Shown: positions 1 through 5,513 of the stretch, one piece after another
How positions within the stretch are numbered: position 1 is the stretch's first letter
How the letters are laid out: each line of letters begins with the position of its first letter
Assembly: GCA_964544365.1 (NCBI GenBank)
Contig: CAZJCW010000246.1
Span: forward strand, 1-6,516
Direction of reading: 5' to 3'
Length of the DNA stretch: 6,516 bases
From: Alsobacter sp964544365
GTDB taxonomy: Bacteria; Pseudomonadota; Alphaproteobacteria; Rhizobiales; Beijerinckiaceae
The notes under the pieces: generated by a model
What the model was told of the DNA's origin: nothing
Databases searched by the model: none
What the model saw: the letters and a program-made list of their open reading frames with translations, nothing else
Position numbers and translations under genes: made by a program

Positions 1-137
1 GCCGGAATCGCCTCGCCATGGCCGGTCACCGCGGAGCCGCGCCGGCGACGATCCGCACGACGCGTTTTTTCGTACTCAGGCTGCGGGCAAGGCTGTAGAA
101 CGTCGCCCGGAGGCTTGCGAGCGACGGACGGACACCC
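1..137. other. Leader region without a supported gene
   Basis: I find no supportable gene here. One forward frame reads from the left edge to a TAG at 96-98, and includes a possible 26-residue ORF from the ATG at 18. It could be the tail of an upstream gene, but the arginine- and alanine-rich residues match nothing I recognise. A T6 run at 65-70 has no convincing stem before it, so I do not call it a terminator. The stretch from about 65 to 100 is the least GC-rich part and is where a sufE promoter would be expected, but I cannot pick out convincing -35 and -10 elements. Confidence 0.5.
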
Positions 138-563
138 ATGGCGGCCACCATCGACGAGATCGTCGACAACTTCTCGTTCCTGGACGACTGGGACGATCGC
201 TATCGCTACCTCATCGAACTGGGGCGCACGCTGGCGCCGCTTCCCGAGGCGGCGCACAACGACGCCAACAAGGTGCGCGGCTGCGCCAGCCAGGTCTGGC
301 TGGAGACGACGATTCGCCGCGAGGGCGAGACCCCGGTCCTCGACTTCCGGGGGGACAGCGACGCCCACATCGTGCGCGGCCTCGTCGCGCTCGTGCTGGC
401 CCTGTACTCCGGCAAGCCCGCTCAGGAGATCGTCACGACGGACGCCATGGACCTGTTCCGGTCGCTCGGCCTGTCCGAGCACCTGACCCCGCAGCGCTCC
501 AACGGCGTGCGCTCGATGGTCGAGCGCATCAAGCACGACGCCCGGGTCGCACTGGCCGCGTGA
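138..563 (+). CDS. sufE: SufE family cysteine desulfuration protein
   Basis: SufE accepts persulfide sulfur from the cysteine desulfurase SufS in the cytoplasm, stimulates its activity, and hands the sulfur to the SufBCD scaffold for Fe-S cluster assembly. The 141-residue product matches the family over its whole length. It has an N-terminal helix (IDEIVDNFSFLDDW, 5-18), the RYRYLIELGR segment (21-30), and the sulfur-accepting cysteine Cys49 in KVRGCASQVW (45-54). DFRGDSDAHIVRGL (69-82) and LTPQRSNGVRSM (116-127) follow, both typical of SufE. The ATG at 138 gives the expected N-terminus; no good Shine-Dalgarno lies just upstream (only GGACGG-like bases). No other suf genes are in the window, so it stands apart from any suf operon here. 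It converges on the DUF6456 gene. The paralogue CsdE is the alternative, but the alphaproteobacterial form is normally called SufE. Confidence 0.95.
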   Translation: MAATIDEIVDNFSFLDDWDDRYRYLIELGRTLAPLPEAAHNDANKVRGCASQVWLETTIRREGETPVLDFRGDSDAHIVRGLVALVLALYSGKPAQEIVTTDAMDLFRSLGLSEHLTPQRSNGVRSMVERIKHDARVALAA

Positions 564-597
564 CCGGTCCCGCCTGATCCTCGCCGGTCTGGCCCTT

Positions 598-610
598 GCC
601 GGTTCCCGGC
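598..610. terminator. Small GC hairpin in convergent gap (possible terminator)
   Basis: A perfect 5-bp inverted repeat, GCCGG / CCGGC with a 3-base TTC loop, lies between the converging ends of sufE and the DUF6456 gene. Its position suits a two-way terminator. However, there is no T-tract on either side, and short GC stems arise by chance in DNA this GC-rich. Confidence 0.25.
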
Positions 611-614
611 GGCC

Positions 615-1232
615 TCAGCCGTCGATCGTCGGCCTGGCGTCCGGCGCCCGCCAGCGTCGCAGGCGGCCCGAGTCGGGACCGCGCGCCTCCTCCGCGAAGC
701 CATAATGTTCGGCAAGCCTCGCCAGGGCGATCACCAGCACGACCTTGGCCGACCGCGCCGGCCAGCCGCGCTCGCGCTCCACCGTCTCGAGCCCCTTGAG
801 GAAGCCGCAGACGTCGATCAGCAGCCCGGCCAGATCCCGGCCGACGGCGCGCGCCGCGAGGTCGACCCGGCGGCGGGCGTCGAGCGTTGCATCGGCGACG
901 GCCGCCGGCCCCGCCGACACGCCGGAGGGTGGCCGCGTCCAGTCGAGCGTCACGCGCGGCAGCAGGCCCGCGCGGTCGATGTCGGCCCGCAGCCTTTCGC
1001 CGGCCGCGAAGGCCGCATCGTCGATCAAAGGCCGGCCATCGACACCCCGGCGGCGGCGAAGCCACGCCAGCGGGCTCTCGGCCGCGTTGGCGAGCACGTC
1101 GACCGGCCCCTCGTCCCCCGGCACGGTCCGTCGCTCCAATGCGAGATGCTGGCGCTGGAACCGGGTCGGGCGGACGGCGGTGTCATCCGTGGCGGCATGG
1201 CTGGAGCGGGGCGAACGGGGAAAAGCCGGCAT
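615..1232 (-). CDS. DUF6456 domain-containing protein
   Basis: A 205-residue protein of unknown function carrying the conserved DUF6456 region. After a variable, basic N-terminus (1-27), family-typical stretches appear: FQRQHLALERRTVP (25-38), LANAAESPLAWL (47-58), GRPLIDDAAFAAGERLRAD (66-84) and LPRVTLDW (91-98). A low-complexity linker (about 99-114) precedes the best-conserved block, LDARRRVDLAARAVGRDLAG (117-136), LLIDVCGFLKGLETVERERG (137-156) and WPARSAKVVL (157-166). The C-terminal tail is basic. No signal peptide or membrane helix is visible, so it is probably cytoplasmic. The helical, arginine-rich core could bind nucleic acid, but that is a guess. I chose the ATG at 1232 rather than one 22 codons upstream because AAGGAG lies 7 bases before it and the extra residues do not look like the family. 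A location next to sufE is, from memory, common in Hyphomicrobiales. The gene is divergent from the DUF6477-like gene and shares its AT-rich control region. Confidence 0.85.
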   Translation of the reverse strand: MPAFPRSPRSSHAATDDTAVRPTRFQRQHLALERRTVPGDEGPVDVLANAAESPLAWLRRRRGVDGRPLIDDAAFAAGERLRADIDRAGLLPRVTLDWTRPPSGVSAGPAAVADATLDARRRVDLAARAVGRDLAGLLIDVCGFLKGLETVERERGWPARSAKVVLVIALARLAEHYGFAEEARGPDSGRLRRWRAPDARPTIDG

Positions 1233-1239
1233 CGAGAAA

Positions 1240-1245
1240 CTCCTT
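1240..1245 (-). promoter_or_regulatory. Shine-Dalgarno of the DUF6456 gene
   Basis: AAGGAG on the minus strand, 7 bases before the ATG at 1232. It is one of the few clear ribosome binding sites in the window and decides the start of the DUF6456 gene. Confidence 0.75.
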
Positions 1246-1250
1246 GCTGA

Positions 1251-1284
1251 AATAGGATCATTATCATATTCATGATTTCCTATT
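1251..1284. promoter_or_regulatory. Interrupted inverted repeat, candidate operator
   Basis: Outer arms AATAGGA (1251-1257) and TCCTATT (1278-1284) are perfectly complementary. Inside them lies a second perfect inverted repeat, ATCAT (1263-1267) / ATGAT (1272-1276), with a 4-base spacer. The inner pair is off-centre, so this is not one continuous palindrome. It sits in the AT-rich gap between two divergent genes, 19 bases upstream of one start codon and 50 bases upstream of the other, where a shared operator would be expected. Some of the symmetry may come from AT-rich composition. Confidence 0.4.
1254..1271 (-). promoter_or_regulatory. Fur-box-like hexamer array
   Basis: Read on the minus strand this is GAATAT-GATAAT-GATCCT: three adjacent hexamers matching the classical Fur hexamer GATAAT at 14 of 18 positions, with a perfect nine-base core GATAATGAT. 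It overlaps the inverted repeat and lies about 22-39 bases before the DUF6456 start codon. Alphaproteobacteria often use Irr and RirA instead of classical Fur for iron control, so the match may be only compositional. The nearby Fe-S gene sufE makes iron control plausible but does not show it. Confidence 0.25.
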
Positions 1285-1324
1285 CGACAACCACCCATCG
1301 ATTGAAACCAACAGATTTAGGTTT

Positions 1325-1330
1325 GGAGAG
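1325..1330 (+). promoter_or_regulatory. Shine-Dalgarno of the DUF6477-like gene
   Basis: GGAGAG with GGAG ending 6 bases before the ATG at 1335. This favours 1335 over the in-frame ATG at 1272, which lies inside the inverted repeat and has no ribosome binding site. Confidence 0.65.
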
Positions 1331-1334
1331 TGAG

Positions 1335-1757
1335 ATGGCCTTGAGCAAAACGCATCTGCGCGGCTTCCAGCTAGGTATTTTCTCTCTTTATGGTCACGCG
1401 GGACGGGATCCGAGCGCCGGTCGCGTCCTCGACGGGGTGGTGGCGGGCGGCGCGGCCGCCTACCGGCGTGACCGGATGCTGCCGCGCCTGCTGCCGCTCG
1501 CGGTCGGGCGCCTGCCCCTGCGCGAGCCGGCGCGAACCGGCGCGATCCTCATCCGGCTCGCCCGCGGCCTCCGCGCCGAGCGCCGGCTGGGGCGGGCCGG
1601 TCACTGGACCTACGACGTCAACCGCCACATCGCCCTCGCCCAGGCCTTCCGGGCCGAGAGGCTGGCGCTGGAGCGCATGGTCAGGGGAGCGTCGCAGGCC
1701 GCAGGCGGCGCTCAGGCCGCGGAGACGCCTTCGAGGAAGCGGTCCACCGTCGCGTGA
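1335..1757 (+). CDS. DUF6477-like small conserved protein
   Basis: A 140-residue, arginine-rich protein with no known function. The middle resembles what I recall of the alphaproteobacterial DUF6477 family: AAYRRDRMLPRLL (41-53), then an ILIRLARGLRAERR helix (71-84), then the WTYDVNRHIALAQAFRAERL segment (91-110), equivalent to the family's 'tYsvaRHi' stretch. The N-terminus (1-30) and the alanine/serine-rich tail (118-140) look unconserved. No signal peptide or membrane helix is evident. The start at 1335 is supported by GGAGAG upstream; starting at the ATG at 1272 would add 21 unconserved residues. Transcription probably begins in the AT-rich region shared with the divergent DUF6456 gene, suggesting joint control. 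The last 46 bases overlap the 3' end of the chemotaxis gene on the other strand. The coding call is firmer than the family name, which rests on memory of motifs. Confidence 0.65.
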   Translation: MALSKTHLRGFQLGIFSLYGHAGRDPSAGRVLDGVVAGGAAAYRRDRMLPRLLPLAVGRLPLREPARTGAILIRLARGLRAERRLGRAGHWTYDVNRHIALAQAFRAERLALERMVRGASQAAGGAQAAETPSRKRSTVA

Positions 1758-3361
1758 AGGCGCTTCGCCTGCTCGGCGACGTCGATGGCCGACTGGTTCA
1801 CCTGCGCCGCCGACTGGTCGGTCTCGCCCACGGCGGCGTCGAGCTGGCGCATGTCATTTGCCGCGCTCTCCGTGCCAGAGGCGGCCCGCGCGACGCCCTC
1901 GACGATTTCGCTGGTTGCGGAAGCCTGCCGCTCCACCGCGCCGACGATTCCGGTGGTGAAGCCTTCGACCTGCTCCATGCGGGCCGAAATCGCCTCGATC
2001 GCCTGCACCGCCGAGGCGGATGCCGCCTGGATGGCGCCGATCTGCTCGGCGATCCGATCCGTCGCCTTGGCGGTTTCGCCGGCGAGGTTCTTCACTTCGG
2101 CGGCGACGACGGCGAAGCCACGGCCGGCGTCCCCTGCCCGTGCCGCCTCGATCGTGGCGTTCAGGGCCAGCAGGTTGGTCTGTGCCGCGATGGCCTGGAT
2201 CAGGCTGACGACTTCGCCGATGTCCTGCGCCTTCCCGGCCAGGCTCTGGACGGTCGCCGTCGTTTCGCGCGTGGTCGTCGCCGTCGCCACGACGACGCCG
2301 CGCGTCCGTGTCACCTGCGTCTCGATGTCGTTGATGGCCGCCGTCAGCGCGTCGGATGCGAAAGAGACGATCCGCACGCTCTCGGACGCGTCGCGCGTCG
2401 CCCGCGCGGCGGCTTTCGCCCGCTTGGCGCTTTCGGTGGCGATGCCCGTCAGCGTGCGCGCGGCGAACGTCATCTGGTCGCTGTTGGCCGACACCGTCGA
2501 CAACGCCTCGCGGACGACCGAGCGGAACTCGGCGACGAGGGCGTCGACCCGCGATTGTCGTGCCTCCTGGCTGTTCCGGTCCTCCTCGGACATCTTCTGG
2601 AGCGCGTTGCGCTCCTCGATGCCGTCCTTCACCAGCTGCATGGCCCGGGCGAGCGCGCCGAGTTCGTCCTCGCGGCTAAGGGCGGGAATCGTCACGCCCA
2701 CGTCCCCGCGCGCCAGCCGGCGCGCCACGGTCGCGAGGGCGCGGATCGGCCGGGTCAGGCGGCCGAGGACGGCCCAGGTCAGGAACGCGACGAGCAGGAC
2801 GACGACGAAGCCGGCTGCGATGCCCGTCATCAGTCGTTCGGACAGCCTCTTGCGAATGTCCACCATCGAGAACCGCACCACGACGTAGCCGAGCTGCTCG
2901 CCCATGTCCGTCACGATGGGCGCCAAGTGGAGAGCCGACATCGGCGCTTCCGCCTGGATACGGTGTGCCGGCGGGCGGGTGGGGTCGATGTTCAGCGTGT
3001 CCCGGATCGTCTGGAGCGTAATCGGCCCTTCCCCCCGTCCGGCGTCGGCGAGGGCGCTGGCGACGATGGACCCCGCGGGATCGACGATGACGGCCGCGTG
3101 GATGTCTGGATCGGACAGCAGCGACACGAGCGTGTTGCGCGCCTCCGAGACATGGTTCTCGGCAAGAGGATGAATCAGCAAAGGCGCGAGGACCGCCATC
3201 ATGGTCCTGTTGTTCGCCTCGAAAGCGGACCACGACCGCACGCGGCCCATGTATTGCGACAACAGGACGGCGAAGACCATCGTCACCGCAACGACTGCGG
3301 ACACCGAAAGGACCAGGGTCACCTGGAGCGACTTGCGGGGATTGCTGATCAAGAATGGCAC
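1712..3361 (-). CDS. Methyl-accepting chemotaxis protein with HAMP domain
   Basis: An inner-membrane chemoreceptor that senses a periplasmic signal and controls the CheA/CheW kinase complex. The 549 residues run in standard order. A first membrane helix (about 13-36) is followed by a periplasmic sensor of about 140 residues (37-177). A second membrane helix (about 179-200) leads into a HAMP domain (about 200-255, with RLTRPIRALATVARRLARGD at 201-220), and then a long coiled-coil signalling region. The hairpin tip is textbook: IAAQTNLLALNATIEAARAG (391-410) followed by DAGRGFAVVAAEVKNLA (411-427). No CheR-tethering pentapeptide is visible at the C-terminus, which ends in FLEGVSAA. The GTG at 3361 is the first start after an in-frame TAG and is needed to keep helix 1 whole; a TTG three codons later is the alternative. 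The ribosome binding site is weak. The ligand is unknown, and no che genes are nearby. It lies 83 bases downstream of the deacetylase gene on the same strand and may be co-transcribed. Confidence 0.95.
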   Translation of the reverse strand: MPFLISNPRKSLQVTLVLSVSAVVAVTMVFAVLLSQYMGRVRSWSAFEANNRTMMAVLAPLLIHPLAENHVSEARNTLVSLLSDPDIHAAVIVDPAGSIVASALADAGRGEGPITLQTIRDTLNIDPTRPPAHRIQAEAPMSALHLAPIVTDMGEQLGYVVVRFSMVDIRKRLSERLMTGIAAGFVVVLLVAFLTWAVLGRLTRPIRALATVARRLARGDVGVTIPALSREDELGALARAMQLVKDGIEERNALQKMSEEDRNSQEARQSRVDALVAEFRSVVREALSTVSANSDQMTFAARTLTGIATESAKRAKAAARATRDASESVRIVSFASDALTAAINDIETQVTRTRGVVVATATTTRETTATVQSLAGKAQDIGEVVSLIQAIAAQTNLLALNATIEAARAGDAGRGFAVVAAEVKNLAGETAKATDRIAEQIGAIQAASASAVQAIEAISARMEQVEGFTTGIVGAVERQASATSEIVEGVARAASGTESAANDMRQLDAAVGETDQSAAQVNQSAIDVAEQAKRLHATVDRFLEGVSAA

Positions 3362-3444
3362 CGATCACGCGTTTGGCAGCGCGCACCCTAGGCCGATCGA
3401 CTGAAGACACCGTTAAGTGACGGCGTTTTCGGCGGTCGACGGGG
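3362..3444. other. Gap between deacetylase and chemotaxis genes
   Basis: 83 bases. It contains a weak 4-bp inverted repeat, CCGT / ACGG with a 6-base loop (TAAGTG), but no T-tract and no clear promoter for the chemotaxis gene. Read-through from the deacetylase gene and a separate weak promoter are both possible. Confidence 0.35.
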
Positions 3445-4308
3445 TCAGGCGAAGTCCGACATGGGGGCCAGCGTCAGACGGGCTTCCTCAATCATGGCGG
3501 GAAACCGGTCCCCGGCGAGGAAGGCGTGCTCGAGCGGTCGGGTGGCGACCACGGGATCGAGCGTCGGGAGTTCGTCGTCCAGGTAGCCCGGGTGGCACAT
3601 CACCAGGTGCGCGGGGCCGGGCGCGGCGATGAAGGCGGCGAAGTCGGCCGCGACGTCACGCGAGGGATCGAAGGGGCTGACGCCAGAGAAGCCGTGGTTC
3701 GTCGCGCAGCCTGCTCCGCGCGCCTGCCGTCCCCAGCCGAGCGAAAGTCCGGCGATGACCAGCGCCTTTCCGACGGCCACGCCCCGCGCCGCCACATGGC
3801 CGGGGGTATCGAAGGGGTCGCGCAACCAGGGGCGCGAGCCGTCCGGCCAGCGGCCGATCGCCTGGAGCAGCGCGCCCCGCACGCCCGGCAGGACGTGCAC
3901 GTGCTGGTGGCCGTCCACGTAGTCGGGCAGCCGGCCGAACACGTCGACGAAGGCGTCGAGCTGCCGGGAGATCTCGTCGGCGAGCGCCGCGCGGTCCAGT
4001 CCGCCGGTGAAGGCCGCCCGGGCCAGGCGCCCGAAGGCGGGCAGGCCGGTGCCGGCCTTCACGGGCGAGCGCCCGCCGAGCGGTTCGCCGAGGGTCAGGT
4101 TCAGATGCAGGCCGATGTCGGCCCGGCCGTCGAACGACCGGAGCGCCGGGGCGAATTCGGCCCAGTGCGGGCGGTTCGCCATGACGCCTGTTCCCGACAG
4201 CCGCCCGCGTTCGAGCAGGTCGATGATCGAGCGCGACACGCCGCGCGTGAGGGCGAAGTCGTCGGCGACGAGGGCGAAACGATCCGGGCGGGGCGACGAG
4301 CGGGACAT
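3445..4308 (-). CDS. ChbG/HpnK (YdjC) family carbohydrate deacetylase
   Basis: A metal-dependent deacetylase that would remove an acetyl group from an N-acetylated sugar. Known family members act on diacetylchitobiose (ChbG), on a hopanoid intermediate (HpnK), or on undecaprenyl-phosphate N-acetylgalactosamine (Francisella NaxD). The motifs are intact: LVADDFALTRG with Asp16/Asp17 (13-23), GLHLNLTLGEPL with His68 (66-77), DYVDGHQHVHVLPGV (129-143) with the metal-binding histidine cluster, and MCHPGYLDDEL with His239 (237-247). The 287 residues are normal for the family. There is no signal peptide, so it is cytoplasmic. I placed the start at the ATG at 4308, since homology begins about 10 residues later (DRFALVADDF); an ATG 13 codons upstream (4347) is possible, and neither has a strong ribosome binding site. 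No chitobiose or hopanoid genes are in the window. The divergent polyprenyl-type glycosyltransferase favours a lipid-linked sugar as substrate, but that is inference. Confidence 0.9.
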   Translation of the reverse strand: MSRSSPRPDRFALVADDFALTRGVSRSIIDLLERGRLSGTGVMANRPHWAEFAPALRSFDGRADIGLHLNLTLGEPLGGRSPVKAGTGLPAFGRLARAAFTGGLDRAALADEISRQLDAFVDVFGRLPDYVDGHQHVHVLPGVRGALLQAIGRWPDGSRPWLRDPFDTPGHVAARGVAVGKALVIAGLSLGWGRQARGAGCATNHGFSGVSPFDPSRDVAADFAAFIAAPGPAHLVMCHPGYLDDELPTLDPVVATRPLEHAFLAGDRFPAMIEEARLTLAPMSDFA

Positions 4309-4468
4309 CACGGCCCCGATGTAGCATATCCGGCGCCCGACGCTCATCCGGCTTGCGAAGCACCACAGCTTCGGCTCATTTTGGCATCATGAGCATCGGA
4401 AGGGTCCGCGCGCCGCGCCCGACCGACACTCAACCCGGGTTTGCCGATTCCGGCCCGCCCCACTGCCC
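4309..4468. promoter_or_regulatory. Divergent control region, deacetylase / glycosyltransferase
   Basis: 160 bases separate the two start codons, so promoters for both genes should lie here. The least GC-rich part is about 4364-4400. It holds a 6-bp perfect inverted repeat, GCTCAT (4374-4379) / ATGAGC (4389-4394) with a 9-base spacer, which is a possible operator. I could not identify clear -35 and -10 elements. Part of the region may instead belong to the deacetylase gene if it starts at 4347. Confidence 0.35.
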
Positions 4469-5482
4469 GTGATCCCAGTGACCCAGCCGACTCCCGATAC
4501 GACGCCCGAGCTCAGCCTCGTCATCCCGGTCTTCAACGAGGGAGACAGCATCGACCTCCTGGCCGCCCGCGTGCTGCCGGTGCTGGAGCGCTGCGCGTCG
4601 AGCTTCGAGGTGGTCTTCGTCGACGACGGATCGGGCGACGACACGCTCGCCCGCATCCGGGCGCTGCATGAGCGCGACCCGCGCTGGCGGGCGGTGTCCT
4701 TCAGCCGCAACTTCGGCAAGGAGATCGCCATCGCCGCCGGCCTCGACCATGCGCGCGGCCAGGCCGTCGTCATCATGGACGCGGACCTGCAGCACCCGCC
4801 GGAGATGATCGAGACCTTCGTCAGGCACTGGCGCGACGGCTACCTGATGGTCTACGGCCAGCGCACCGACCGCGAGGCCGACGGCCCCCTGCGGCGAGGC
4901 CTCACCCGGGTGTTCTACCGGCTCTTCCAGGCCTTCGGCGAGACGCCCCTGCCGGAAGGCGCGGGCGATTTCCGGCTGCTCGACCGCAAGGCGGTCGATG
5001 CACTGCGGCAGATGGGCGAGCGCGCGCGCTTCTCCAAGGGCCTCTATGCCTGGATCGGGTTCCGCCAGATCGGCGTCCCGTTCGAGGTCGCGGCGCGGAC
5101 GCACGGGGAAAGCAAGTTCAACGCGCGCAAGTTGTTCCGCTTCGCCTTCGACGGCATCACCTCGTTCTCGACGCTGCCGCTGAAGCTCTGGACCTATGTC
5201 GGGGTCGGCGTTTCGGTGCTCGCGTTCCTGTTCGCAGTCTACTTCGTCGTCGAGACGATGGTCCGCGGCGTCGACGTTCCCGGCTTCGCGTCGCTGATCG
5301 TCTCCGTGATGTTCTTCTCGGGCGTGCAGCTGATTTCGCTGGGCGTGATCGGCGAGTATATCGGCCGCATCTTCGCGGAGGTGAAGCGGCGGCCGCTCTA
5401 CATCGTCGGCGACAGCGTCGGCCTGGACGGCGGGGACGCGGTCCAGGCCCGTCCGGCCGGCCCCGAGAGGCGCAAGGCGTGA
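4469..5482 (+). CDS. Family 2 glycosyltransferase, polyprenyl-phosphate type (GtrB/ArnC-like)
   Basis: Transfers a sugar from a nucleotide donor, most likely to undecaprenyl phosphate on the cytoplasmic side of the inner membrane. The 337-residue product has a GT-A catalytic domain: LSLVIPVFNEGDSI (15-28), VVFVDDGSGDDTL (48-60), SRNFGKEIAIAAGLDHARG (79-97), the metal-binding DADLQHPPEM (104-113), GAGDFRLLDRKAV (164-176) and RFSKGLYAWIGF (187-198). Two C-terminal membrane helices (about 243-265 and 275-297) follow, then the typical EYIGRIFAEVKRRPLYIV (296-313). This is the DPM1/GtrB/CsbB/ArnC layout. The sugar cannot be read from the sequence. The GTG at 4469 is the first usable start; another GTG lies three codons on (4478), and neither has a good ribosome binding site. 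The gene is divergent from the deacetylase and 31 bases upstream of murJ, probably in one operon with it. Confidence 0.92.
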   Translation: MIPVTQPTPDTTPELSLVIPVFNEGDSIDLLAARVLPVLERCASSFEVVFVDDGSGDDTLARIRALHERDPRWRAVSFSRNFGKEIAIAAGLDHARGQAVVIMDADLQHPPEMIETFVRHWRDGYLMVYGQRTDREADGPLRRGLTRVFYRLFQAFGETPLPEGAGDFRLLDRKAVDALRQMGERARFSKGLYAWIGFRQIGVPFEVAARTHGESKFNARKLFRFAFDGITSFSTLPLKLWTYVGVGVSVLAFLFAVYFVVETMVRGVDVPGFASLIVSVMFFSGVQLISLGVIGEYIGRIFAEVKRRPLYIVGDSVGLDGGDAVQARPAGPERRKA

Positions 5483-5486
5483 GGAT

Positions 5487-5501
5487 CGCGGCGAGACCGC
5501 G
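5487..5501 (+). other. Short hairpin before murJ
   Basis: CGCGG (5487-5491) and CCGCG (5497-5501) form a perfect 5-bp stem with a 5-base loop, directly followed by an 8-bp palindrome GGGGCCCC (5501-5508, sharing base 5501). Both lie in the 31-base gap before the murJ ATG, where a Shine-Dalgarno would be. There is no T-tract, so it is not an obvious terminator. It could lower or tune translation of murJ, or be a GC-composition effect. Confidence 0.3.
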
Positions 5502-5513
5502 GGGCCCCTCCCC

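Noticed and set aside
65..70. T6 run as an intrinsic terminator of an upstream gene
   Set aside because: No stable stem directly precedes the T run on either strand; the flanking bases are ACGA-type direct repeats rather than inverted repeats.
705..1250. 181-codon open frame on the plus strand over the DUF6456 gene
   Set aside because: The minus-strand frame carries conserved DUF6456 blocks and a good ribosome binding site; the plus-strand translation shows neither.
1754..3391. 545-codon open frame on the plus strand
   Set aside because: It lies antisense to the unmistakable chemoreceptor gene. The translation is low-complexity, rich in Arg, Asp, Gly and His with no family motif, as expected of a shadow frame in GC-rich DNA.
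3361..3410. Longer start for the chemoreceptor
   Set aside because: An in-frame TAG lies nine codons before the GTG at 3361 with no start codon in between, so the protein cannot begin further upstream.
3380..3444. CtrA-type site (TTAA-N7-TTAA) upstream of the chemoreceptor gene
   Set aside because: Only one TTAA half-site (3414-3417) is present; the second half is CGTT and does not fit.
3526..4392. 288-codon open frame on the plus strand
   Set aside because: Antisense to the ChbG/YdjC deacetylase, whose metal-binding motifs are all intact on the minus strand.
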